A DNA stretch of 60,000 bases from positions 1,614,001 through 1,674,000 of the forward strand of contig OX442323.1 of the NCBI GenBank assembly GCA_949358305.1, read 5' to 3'. Origin of the DNA: Strigamia acuminata. Its lineage: Eukaryota > Arthropoda > Chilopoda > Geophilomorpha > Linotaeniidae. The position numbers were made by a program, and so were the translations under genes. Every line of letters begins with the position of its first letter. Positions within the stretch are counted from its first letter, which is position 1. Shown in pieces: positions 13,801-26,200 of this stretch. Below the pieces are notes generated by a model. It was not told where the DNA came from. It did not search any database and saw only the letters and a program-made list of their open reading frames with translations.

Positions 13801-16800
13801 ACCTGAAAAGTTCAACTCCCCCTCACTCTGACATCATAATGGCAGCCATTACAATGATAATAGATGCAGGTTTTAATTAAGACTTTTACTACAAAATTGA
13901 GCATCTTTTTGCACTGCAGGCAAGGAAACATTGGACTAATTAAGGAAGCAAACATTTTCCTCCAGGAGTTTTCTTTTGCTACAAAAAGTATATGTATCAA
14001 GGTGGGTGGATTTAATATTGCATTATGTTTTTTTCTTTTTTTTTAATTTTTTAAATTTTTTTTTTTTTAAAAAAAATTCTTTTTAGTTGGAATTTTGAAT
14101 TGGGTAATAAATTATGGCAGAAAAGCACATTTACATTTGGATTTAAAGTTTTATAGGTTATAAATTATGTGCCAGAGTCAATTGCGGAGAAATTAATTTA
14201 TTTTTTATTTAAGGGATTCATTTCGCGTTTGTGTTTGCATTTGGCGAAGTTTGGTTGATTATCGGGTTGAATTGAACATGAAGTTCGGGGAGGTAAAATA
14301 ATAAAGAAGAAAAAAAAAGAGGTATTTAATTGGAACTAAGTCTGTGATGGATGATGTAATGAAACAAAGATGCCAAGACGAGTGTGGGTGCCATTTTTGT
14401 GCAAATTGCATTTAATTATTTGTGGTGCGATAACGATTCGCAGTTTAAGTGGGTAGAGAAAGAAAGCCATGGGAAAAATGTTGATAGATAGTGGAAAAAA
14501 ATTGCAAATTATCGACGGGAAACTTACTCGATATATTTACCCAATAGTGAGTTGTGTGTAATATTTTGTTAAGACGTTAAGGAAATTGAAAAATGGGGAA
14601 TCGAAATGAAAATCGCGGGAATCGGAATTAAATTTCTGTCACGTAAATTGTTTTTATTATTTTTTTTATTTTTATTTTTTTGGTTTTAAAAAAAAAGCGG
14701 GAACCGAGGGGAGAAGTAGTTGAAGAAGACCGATATGTATGTGCAATGCCATCCATCATGGGTGTAGTGGATCTGTTTGGATGTGGCCTCACTGGCTCCT
14801 GAAATATGTTCCCGTCAAACGAAGGGGTGGAGACCCTTCATTAATTAATGCGGAATCTTAGGCTTCCATTAAAACACGAGAATGCCTCACTTTTTTTTTT
14901 TTTTTTTCTAATAATAAACAAAAAAATGGTGAAAAATTTGCTTATCAACTCGGAGGAGGTTGAATTGAAAAAATGAATTGACAGACCTTTATTGCTGTCA
15001 AGTGGAAATGATAACAAAAAGAAAATGAGGGAAATTTTTAATTAATTTTGACCAAAAAATAAATGCGTTTGATGAGCAGAGGCTTGTTGGTGACAACATT
15101 GATGTTTTTAATTCGAATTTTTGTCAACGCGTGGCAGTTTGTGTTGAAAATGTGTTTAAGTTTGTGAAGCGAGTAACAAGGTGATGGCGGCCGGATAGTA
15201 GCGAAAGGAGCAGATGTGGGATGGAAATGTTTTGTTTTAAATCTTGTAGATTGGAAGCAGTTTGAAAAGTTAGTTGTTATCTGCGCGAGCGGGTCTTGTC
15301 TCAGAAATGGGGCCCCAGTCGATAGGCTGCGAGTAACTCACTTTATAATCTCAGCCCATCGAGAGATCTCGGAGCTCATCAAGCAGGTGATAATTGTTTT
15401 CTTGTTTTCCTGAATATCATTAACAAAAGGGTAATTACCCAGTGAGGCAAGTGCACCTCCTCTCTCACTCTCTCTCACTCTCTCTCACTCTCTCATTCTC
15501 TCGTGCACGAAAATGAATGTTTTTCGCTTCTCCCACGTCCCCTGATAAGCCATCAAGTCGCTTCTCTCGACGTTGCACAGATAGTTTCTAATCATGCTTT
15601 TTAATTTCCCCCCTCACCTTAATTAATGAGCAATAGCTTCCCTGCCTAACACTGCCAGTCGGCAGTCTATAGATTCCATTGGGCTTTTGCTTTATTGACT
15701 CGCGCATTCAACCTTCAAACTCCGAACGAGAAAAAGAAAAAGAAGAAGAGTGAGTGCAAAATGCGAATCAACAAATGGAAGATTGGATTTCTACGTTTTG
15801 TTTAGAGAAAAAAAAATTAAATTTTTTTTTTTAGATTTTCTTTTTTTTTTTAATTTTGAAACTGTTTATTACCCATCTTAAGTAGGATGAAGGTGTCGCT
15901 TAGGAATTAATTAAACTCATTTGATACCGCAGAGTATGGTGGTGGTAATATTATTAAAACTTCAGATGCCACGTTAAGAGAGAAAGGAACGTAGATTATA
16001 CGAGGGCGACACTCCCCTAGACCTGTACCTTCGAGAATTAGTGATTTGACATTTGATATATGGTTAAATTTGCTTAAATTACTACCACCCGCCTCCTGTC
16101 TATGTTAGCTGCAACTCTGAACGAACGTCACTTGCTAATAATTAAGTTAAAGTTAACTCGTTACGACCTACCGACCTACCTACGCCACACGTCAGATTGA
16201 CTCCCAGCTTGTATTTGCCATAACTTTATGCATAGAAACTATTAGAAACGTATATTGCAGCAAATGGGCAAATGAGAAACGTTAATATTGGGCCAGGTGT
16301 CCCTGACTATCACTAATTGATGATTCTGTTTACCACTGACGAAGAAGACCCAAGAAAGGGTGAATAAAGTTTAGTTGATAGAATTGGGATTTGTACTAAC
16401 GTTACAATCATCGACAGGTGTAATGAGGGGGCCACTGGGGCTGCGCATAAAATTGGTATGCGTGTAAAGGGGCTCGCAGTCATGTTTTTCGAGGTGATTT
16501 GAAAACGGTAGGTTTGCTCGGTCTTATTTAGTAATCTGGGCATATTCCTATTCTGTGCAAACTGCAAAGCTTTTTCGTCCGTAATTAGTCTGATGGAGTT
16601 GAGATGTGTTATGTGTGGGTGCATTTGATAGCTTCAAGATTGATGAGAGAAAAACCTGAGGTATTTTTATAATGATCGCGCGCACATTCTTTTTGCTTAT
16701 GCATGGGGATTGGGGATGGAAAAAATATTGCAAAGAGTGAGAGAGAGAGAGAAGTTGAGAAGGGGAAAAAAAGATAATGATACTGTGGCAGCACTTAAAA

Positions 16801-19800
16801 GCTAATCTCAAAGATATATAGGATTAATCATTTTAATGTAGTATGTATACAATTTTTCTCCGAAAAGAAAGCCTCTATTTTGCATTCATTTAGAAAGAAC
16901 GGGCAAAAAATGACTGTTGTAGATTAAAAATAAATTAAGTTTTTTTTTCGTCTGCTCTTTTCTTGGTATTAAAATAATAATAAAAAAAAAAGTTTCTTTT
17001 TGTAAGTGGTTAATAAATTGAAAAGAAAAATTAAAGATTATGGGTTGTAAATGGAATTTGTAGTTGGCACATCTTAGATGGGCATTAGGCTTAGTTGTTA
17101 TGGAAAATCATTTTTGAAAGCCGGGGTCTCTCGAATGAACATTGAATCAATAACTGGGTGCTGATAGCAAATGATTTATGTTCACTGCCAATGATTCCAT
17201 CAGCCAGAAATGTATTTGTGCTAATGTTTCACATGACTTGCAAGATTTCTCTTCCCCCCTCCTTTCTTTTTGCTTTTCTCTCTTCAGTTTGCTATTCATT
17301 GACTGTCAAAAGACATGAATTTTTCTATCAAAGGGAAATGCTCTTATTGCTTTGCTCATCTATATCCGTGTATTATTGCGCGGCATGCTTATTATAACTG
17401 TCAAAAAATTGCCAACTCATTGGCCAACAACAAAGACAAATGATGTTTATTTTTTATGCATATCGGGTAAAATGTTTAGCAATAAGTTAATGTCTTTTTT
17501 CTCTTCTCACGAGGAAAGGAAAGGAAAGGAAAGGAAAATGAAAGGAAAGAAAAACTCTTATTGAATTGGATGTTATGCAATATTAATGCGTTTTATCTAT
17601 TAATTTCGACCTGGCTTCGTGTTATCGTAGACAATGCGCCGTCCTCGCGTCATTGACTCTCGTGCTTTGTGTTTCCATTAGAACGCAGAAGTTAAGCAGC
17701 ATTGGGCTTGGTCAGTACTTGGATGAGTGACCTGCCGGGAACCTCGTGTCTGTTTTTATGCCAATAAATAGATGATGTAAAAATGTGAGTTAGGAAATTG
17801 TGCTGATTGTTTGTTGAAAATAGAGTCATCAATTTTTCTTTGAAACCCTATTAGCGTCATTGAGCGTCACATTGTTTGTTATCGATAGTGATTCAGACGC
17901 AAAGAGGCAAGAGGCAAGAGGCGTTAGTCGAGAGTTTAGCCGATTGGATGTAGATGAAAGCGGGTGTTTGATTTAGCTCATATTTCAGTTTGGTGGCGGA
18001 TGATCCTTTTAGTGGAGCTATTGATAAGTGGTTTACGCACCAACATGTGGCTCGCTATAAATCAAATTAAGTTGACGATCGCATATATCCACGAAGCCGT
18101 AGTTAACAATATGTGTCCATTGCAGCATTGCGACAGATCATCTGTCAATGATTAAGCGAATTAATCGCGATGGCAGGTGAAGCGCAGATATTCATTTAAT
18201 CTGTTGGTGGTTTTGGTTTGCTCTTGATTCGCACCATCTATCTATCTATCTATCTATCTATCTATTCCGCTCTGCTCTTTTCTTCTTTGTACCAAGTGCA
18301 ATAACAGTCGACAAGTTGCAATCAGTTGCCTCGCACATTGGAAACCGCAACACAAGCACTGCTTGACTAATTGCCGCCTATAAATTTTATTCTTGCCGTT
18401 TGTATCTGTAAGTTGCAGACAGTTCGATTTGGAAATGCAAGTGCACTTGTCAAGGGTTATGTACGGTGTACGAGGCAAAATAGTGAGCGCTGTGGCTGTT
18501 CGATAAAGTACGGGTATTTGACTCTCGTTTCCTTTTCTCCTTGAAATATTGCGGCCGAGTTTCCGAAAGATTTCATTCCAGTAACTGGCAACATTTTATT
18601 GATTTTTTTTTCTCTTTTTTTTTCTTTCCTCTTTTTGAGTGAGGGGAGTTTAGCAATTTTTCACTTTGGTGTGTTGGCATATTTGTCAAGTGAAAGAGGT
18701 AATGGGATGTCAATTGGGGGAGGAAGAAAAAATTGGAAAAACTTGTATACAATGGTTTAAATTACAAACCAGGCATTTCCAAAAAATTCAACAACAAGAT
18801 CAGGTCGATCGAAATAATTTGAAAACACCAATCACGATCAAGTTCAAGACTAAACCGGTGGCGCGAGGAGCGTGCACTTGGGAACTCGGTTGTGAAATAA
18901 GTAAAAAGATTTTATTTTATTTTATATTTTTAATGTCTATTAACCACTGGCCCCGGTCGCGAGACGACATTTTTTGTTTGCTTTAGAGCTATAAAATGCG
19001 TTTATTCTTTCTCCGTGGTAAGAAGAAAACAAGTCGCAACAACAAATTTCTCGTATCCACCGAAGGCTGTTTTGCAAAAAGAAATTGATGCAGTTTAAAA
19101 TCGTCAACATTCTTTTCAACTCTTGATACTGTAATTGCAAAACGCTGTGCTGCTTGCTGCCAGTGCCAAGTTGAGCCTGACCATTTGAAAAATTTTTGCT
19201 CCCCAAGAATTTAAGAAATGCCGCTGCACCGCACCGCACCGCACCGAGTGGCCCCTGCCATGATGGCATCATCTCATTTCATCTCATCTCATCTCATTCT
19301 TTCTGTTTTCTTCTGTTCTCTTCTCGTTTCGTCGTGTGGATATTAGAAAGCTCGGCAAGGGTTGTTTACATGAAACGAGTAGTGTTGTGTATGAATAAAA
19401 AGACAGATGCCTTGGGAGTGAATGCGTATACCTGATTTGGGCCTAATTACCTCGCGAGACAATCGGCTAATGCGAAAAGGGAGACAAAGCGAGTCACAAT
19501 TGACGCAGGAGACTGGCTCGGTGTTATGAAAATGATGTGTAGTTTTGAGACTTTTATTTACTTTGCCTAGCCTCGGGCGCACGGTTTGACGCACAATAGG
19601 CCAGCAACGGCATCTATCTCAAGAAAGTGAGCGCACAAAAGCGCGACAAAGGCCGTTGCAAAGTCCAATGACCAGCATTAGACTTGCCAAGAACAAAAGA
19701 AGATTTTTGCCAAGCAAACTGCGGTGCAATTCGAGAGAGAAAGGTGATGTTGATAAAAGAGCGTCAACTGCAGCGCACTATCTTGTCATTTCCTTGCATT

Positions 19801-19980
19801 GCCTTGCCTCTTGTTGTCATTCCACTGTGTCACCTCGTCTCGTCTCGTCTCATCTCTCTCGTAGCGTGTTAGCTAGTTAAACAGGTACTCTTAAAGATAA
19901 AGATAAAGCACGAATGCTAAAATCAACACACTATTTTACATTTGAATACATCAATTAATTAATTAATTAATTAATTCAAC

Positions 19981-20014
<34 letters not shown>

Positions 20015-23000
20015 TTATTATTTTAGAAATTTGAATGCTCAATTTGATTTCCTGTCACGTAATGAAATCGCGAGTCGTCGCCTAATTAATTGCAAACCGA
20101 AACGCTCGGACTGTTGTTCCAAAGCAAACTCTTATTGACGTAAGGTTTCCTCTGTTGCATGAATATTTTTGACACCCCTTCTCTTCTCTTCTCTTCTTTT
20201 CCTTTCTTTGTGAACTTCAACCCGAGCAAATACCAAGCACCCGAGAGTTGCTTTCGTTTCCTTTGCCTTTGCCTTTGCCTTTGCCTTTGCCTTTGCCTTT
20301 GCCTTTGCCTTGCTTTCCTTCCTCCGCGGTGTCGAAATTCATAACTAATTAAACGCTCGGCAACCTGTCCCCGTGGTCTTGTTTGTGCCAAGAAATTCGT
20401 GGCTTGTCAAAAGGCAAAATTGCATTGCTTGGCTTCATCGCGAGTCGCCACGAAAAAAGAATGTTAAATGGTAATAACATAAAATGGTATTCTTTTGTTT
20501 GCACGTTGTCACAAGTTGACGAGAGAGAGAGGAGAGAGAAGGAGAGAGGAGAAAGCTGATGCTGGCAGCGTGTGAGGGGATTGCAGGATCTCTTCTCTTC
20601 TCTTCTCTTCCCCTTGCCACTGATAATAATGGCTGATGCTGGAAGTAATTGTAGGGTTAATGTCCATGCCAAAGTCTAGGAACCGTCGACCAGGTGAGCT
20701 CAACTGCCTTTTGTGTGCTGTGAGAGAAAGAGATGTTGGCAGAATGTAATCAAAACATGATTAATGACCAGCATTACTTGCAGTGAACAACATCTGTTAT
20801 TGGATCATTAAATCCTTTAGTCACTCTTATTGATTAGGCGAATAAAGTTATTTTTTCTTTTCTTTTAACTACAAGCAAAAGCAAAACAAGTGTTGTCTTT
20901 TTCTCTTCTCGTCTTTTTCTTTGCGATGGACAGGACAAGTCGGCGCATTTAGTGTAAGAAGATGAGAAGGCTTCTCATTGGTAATTACCTGGAGTCAGAG
21001 GGTTGTTAGATGAAATTAAATATGAATTACCTTGTTTCAAGGGTTGGGTTAAGTTGAAATTACATTTTGCTGACACGGGCTTTTATGCGACAAATAATTA
21101 AAGGGATAGATTTACATAGGAAAGGCACATTTCTGGTCTCTGTTTTCAGGCTGAGTGCCACCCAAAGGTGAATTGTTAAAATGAGCAGTAATTAGGAGGA
21201 GAGAGAGAGAGAAAGAGAAAGAAAGTGTGTGTTTTTTAACTCTTTCCATCACGTCTTGTATTGAGCCGGTGCCGGGGAATGAAATGAAGGCAAGGCAAGG
21301 CAAGGCAAGGCAAGGGAAACATCTTATGGATATTAATGATATGTGCCAGCTCGTATAAATGTCATGACTGGGGTGTGCCTTAATGAAACCGGCCTGTCAA
21401 GAAACTTGCGCTTCTGTCTAAGCTCATATTATGGGCTTTTAACTCTAATTCGTCTATGGGTGGATTATCATTATACTACAACCCGAAACCCCCAACTCAA
21501 AATTTATTTGAGAAATTTCCAAATACAAGTAAGTATTTGCTATTTTCACTTCCTATTTTTATATTTCGATATTTATAAATGCTAATTAGTTGTACGGCTG
21601 AAATGTGGTGCTTGATGCTTTCTTTTTTCTTCTTTGAAAAAGTCAGAAAAATTTGCACACATTGCAACGTGACGAGCTTAAGGTGACGTGACATTGCAAT
21701 GGAATTATCGAAGATTTTTAAGTTAATTTTCAGTGACAGCTGACTTGGCTTCGATGATGAATGTGTTTTCTCGAAATTGATAGACCGAACGAAAAAAAGG
21801 GCAGAACTGAGTGGGAGGAGGAGAGAGAGAGAGAAAGAGAGAGAAGGGAGATCGTAGTATTTTTTCTTCTTGTATATTTCACATAAATCATAGCCATCGC
21901 CGGGCCGTGCGAGTGATTCTTCTTATTCGAAGCATACAGTATGTTTAAAAAAGAGACCGATGAAATATCCGGGTGAATTAATACATCATAATTCATGTCA
22001 CGTCGTCGTATGAGCAAGTTTACAATTACTAGTGCAGTTGCATCGTGTACCGCCGAGCTTAATAATGTCACCGAGTTAATGAGTTCGAACTGAAACGCAA
22101 ACAATGGCGCGACAAGCCGAGTGTGGCGTTTCGACTTTGCAGCCGGAGCCGGTTAGGGCTAGGCTAGGTACTACGACGTACGAGTAGGTTAGGCAGGGTG
22201 AAGTGAAAATTGGTTGGTAACATTGTTCGTGTTTTTACGAGGATACCGAAGTAATTGAAAAAGTTCTCTCGGTTAATGGCCTTTGAACTGCTGCTTTCTT
22301 TTCATTTGAGCCGAAAATTATTTTACTCGGGAGGGCGCTCAATTCAAAAATGGCGTCTTTTAACGTGATTTTGCGTGAACTGTGAATAGATTGTGTTTGC
22401 GCTTTAACTTTTAATGGTGATGCTGGTTGGAACGGACATTGGAGTAATGGGATTTGTCAACAAGTGGGACGAAAAAGAGTAAAACCGAGATAGATAAATT
22501 GGTTGGTTAAGTAGTTTTCTTCTATTTTTCATGCTCGCCCACAGCGCATAGACTACAAGAGTAAGAGTAGACGGAGCTTGTCCCCTCTTAACGATTTTAA
22601 GTTGCATTATTTACCAAGTCCAAAGCGACGCAGTTTTAGCGCAGAGGCCAATGGGAGATTGGAAAGGAAGGAAGGGAGCAGGGCAAATGAAATCAAGTCA
22701 CACGGGATGGGAAGGGCCGATCTTGGTCCCGATCTGAATAGGCAAATTGCAATTTACATGCAATCTTAATTAAGCCCTTGTGCTTGCCAAAACGTTTTAT
22801 TCATGACTCGGCTCGTTGTGAGCTGGTAATTAAAATCATTTGTTGATTTTTACATTTTTTCTTTTTCTCTTTTTCTCTTTTTTCTTTTTTTCTTTTTTTT
22901 TTCTTCTTTTTTTTTTTTTCGTTTTTTCTTTCTTTGATGTCTTGGACAGTAGTGTCTTGGGATTGGGAGGTAAAATGTTTTGTAAAGGCACGAGAGGACA

Positions 23001-23167
23001 ACACGAGATTGAAGCGTATAATTAATTGATTCGAGTAATCTTATTAGACTGGAGGGCGAGCTCTTATGTCACTCACTCGGTCCGATGCAGTCTCTAAGGA
23101 GAGGGAAAATGAGTTTGCGAGATAAAAAGTTGTTGTGACAATGATTTTACTCTCTTGTTAGTTTCTC

Positions 23168-23203
<36 letters not shown>

Positions 23204-26200
23204 GGCTGGGCATCCTCTTGCTTGTCTTTGATGATGACGCTACTTTGCATTCGATCTTGTACCTTTTTTTCTTTTTTTCTTTTCGCTTTTCGACTCGAAA
23301 ACAAAATTATTTAAATTGCAAAACAAAGTTTAGCTCATCAAGGTGAAGTAACTTCGTTCTTGTGCAAAAGTGACTGACTTGTCAATTGCTAAGTTTACAT
23401 CGCATGTTCGATGTTTTCCAGAAAATTGATCACGTAAAAGGACAAGCTTTTCTGAAAAATCAAATTCAGTTAAGCTTATAATACGATACGAGGTACATTT
23501 CGGGCGTTTTGCGATGTAAACACTCGTGCATGGCGTCAAAGATTTGGCTATACTCTGCTACAGTATAGGCCTGTTTGGTCTGTTTTGTTTAGGCGTTGAA
23601 ATAGATCGACAGCCATTTTGTTTTTCTTAGTAAGCGAACTGCATTGTGGGTAATTAACGTTGAGCGTGTAAACTACGCATTCGCACGGCCAAGAATTGCC
23701 TCGCACAAAATGGCTGCCGTTGCTGATCTATAAACGACGAAGCGAGCGTTTGATTTGATTTTAAAACACAAAATGGACGACGTTGTTGAAAGGTTGAAGA
23801 CAAAGCAGATAAGAGGAAAATTAAAAATTAAAAGTTAAATGACAATTTAATATAGAGAAGGTTTGCTGCCATCTTGGTAGAACGAGGCGTGAAGTGTGAA
23901 GTGTGAAGTGTGATCAACGTATGATCAGATTACACACGAGCAGCTGAATCGTGAGTTAGATTGATACGCTAGTACACACTATCGAATGTAATTTGAATGA
24001 AATAATGGAAATATTATTAAAGAGCATTTGAAAAAGGCTTAAGTTGGCAGGTGAATTGGCGAGTAAGTGAATAAGCGAGTTGTTTTTCAAGCAGTGCTGA
24101 TATTTTCGTCACTTATCATCCTTGTGAATCGATTGTTGTTGTTTTTTATGCCGAAGAATTTCCTGTGTGTTTCTCCAGATTTCAAATCCTTTGATTGAAT
24201 TTATTTGAAAAAGTAAGCAAAAAAAGGAAAGGGAAAAAGTAAAAAATGATAATAAAAGCAGCAGTGAAGCGACCGACCGCATTCTGTAATTTAAAAGGAA
24301 ATTGTTGTCAATTGTTGATTCTATGGCAACAGGGCAAACATGTGAGCGAGAGATTGAGAGTTGTACATGTTTGATTTACAACCCAAGAGTATTGAAGCCA
24401 TAAAGTTTGCGTTATTACTCGAATTGCGAGTTCTTTTATCAACAAAAAAGTGATACGTAATAAAAGATTTTTTCCTTTTAAATTTTCCAAGCAAACGTTT
24501 GTTCGCGGTTCGCGATTCGCGCGGTGCGAATTTCTCTCAGTCCCAGCCTCAGTCTCAATTTGATGAAACCTTTAAGTAAATTGAGGTTTATTATTTCTTT
24601 GTTTGGAAATAAACCTCCATGATTTATTGTGCGCACTCGTCTGCATCAATCCGTCAACCCATTATATAGCCGCACTCGTAAAACTGAAAATTGGACCAAT
24701 AACCGAGTTTGCTGGCCTCCCATAAAAACTCAATTTATTAATTAATTTCCTTAAATGAAAATATAATGAAAGTTGTGCATTTGAATCGAGTCGGAGTCGA
24801 GTCGAGCAAGGTGGAGGATTTGGACTGTTGCGGCGAACAGATGTAATTTGATGTTGAAAAGGGGAAATTTAGAAATGTGTGGGCGGCCGAGTGCTGACAG
24901 CCAATTGATTTCTATTTTATTGAGTCCTTGTCGGTTTGCGCGCAGAGGGAGAATGAGAATGAGAGAGTGTGAGTGAGTGAGTGAGTGATGGAGTGAGTGA
25001 GTGCTCCATTCATGACAATTGTGGAGAATCGAGAAACGAATTAAATTGGAGACAAACGTATTTATCGGAGGCGTAATTTGAACGCGGTTAACTCAAACCG
25101 CGTTCACTCGGTTTCGCTTTCTTTCGTTTCGTCAGATTGCAATAGGTTTGACTGTAAATCGAATTGGTTGGATGGATTTTTCTACTGCTTGTTTTATGAG
25201 CTCGATAATTAATTGTCGCTAATTAGCTGCAAGTAGTAATTAAAATTTAATTAAAGGCAGAAATTAAAATTTTCCATTTTCCAATATGATTAGGATGGCC
25301 AACTTTTCCACTCACTGTGTAGATGTGGATACCAAAGACATATTGATTTATTCCAACACTTGGCCGTGTAGAATCGTCAACTCCGCTCTTTTTCTCAGTG
25401 TACATATTAAAAATGATGGCCAATCAATACCGACGCGCTGTGTTTATAGAAATTAAACAAAATTAAACAAAATGGACGTTTTAAAACGATTTTTTTTTTT
25501 CTTTTTTTTTTTAAAAACAAACATTTTTCGTCTATTTTGAGATGTGTCGTATGATTTATATCGATGGAGGCTTTGACGTTATTTTTAGTTTTGGATCGCT
25601 TTGAATTGTCAACACAAATTATGAGTGAAAACAAAAAGAATGTGCGCACGGCGGCTAAAATTAAAAAAATTCAACAGTTAGGTGTCACACTTTAAGGGAA
25701 AGAATTACTTGAGGACATTTTGCAAATGTTGTTAAAGGTGAGATTTGTGGAGCAGAGTTTAATTTTTGTTTATTTTTTGTTGATTTACAGGTTGAAAGAG
25801 GAAAAATCCGAATGTGACCGCAGTGGTGTCTTGGCCTTGGACCACCGAGTAAGGGACCTGAGCCAGTTGAATGGTGAGATGGCAATTTAGTTAAACAAAT
25901 GCGTCCTGAGTGATTTGTTTCTGCAGGAAAAAAAATTAAAATGTTGCGATGAGAATTCTTTTGTGCTTTTCAACTGTTCAGAGTTCAGTAGTTAAAATAA
26001 AGTTACAGAAAATTATTTTTTTTACGCAGATTACTCACCTTCAGGTTCATCCAACGGGCACAGTCCTGTCTTGAATTTATCGCAAAAGAGTTCAGGAGGA
26101 GGAGACCACAGTGGGAGCGAAGGACCCATGAACGACGGCAACGACGACGACGACGACAATATTAGCGACGTGGACGACGACGACGACAAAGATCAAGGTA

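Larger units (their letters stand above)
7833..25790 (+). other. large dac intron (about 18 kb)
   Basis: No exon with both good splice sites and recognisable Dac sequence is seen. Contents: many microsatellites; two longer unrecognised open frames at 9.5-10.4 kb; a 5S rRNA-like sequence at 17.68-17.76 kb; a hexanucleotide array at 20.26 kb; and a cluster of YY1-like motifs at 23.6-23.9 kb. Large dac introns in other animals carry developmental enhancers, which cannot be recognised here without alignment. Confidence 0.65.

Noticed and set aside
20086-20391. Arg-Gln-rich open frame on the minus strand
   Set aside because: It is only the translation of the CTTTGC array.
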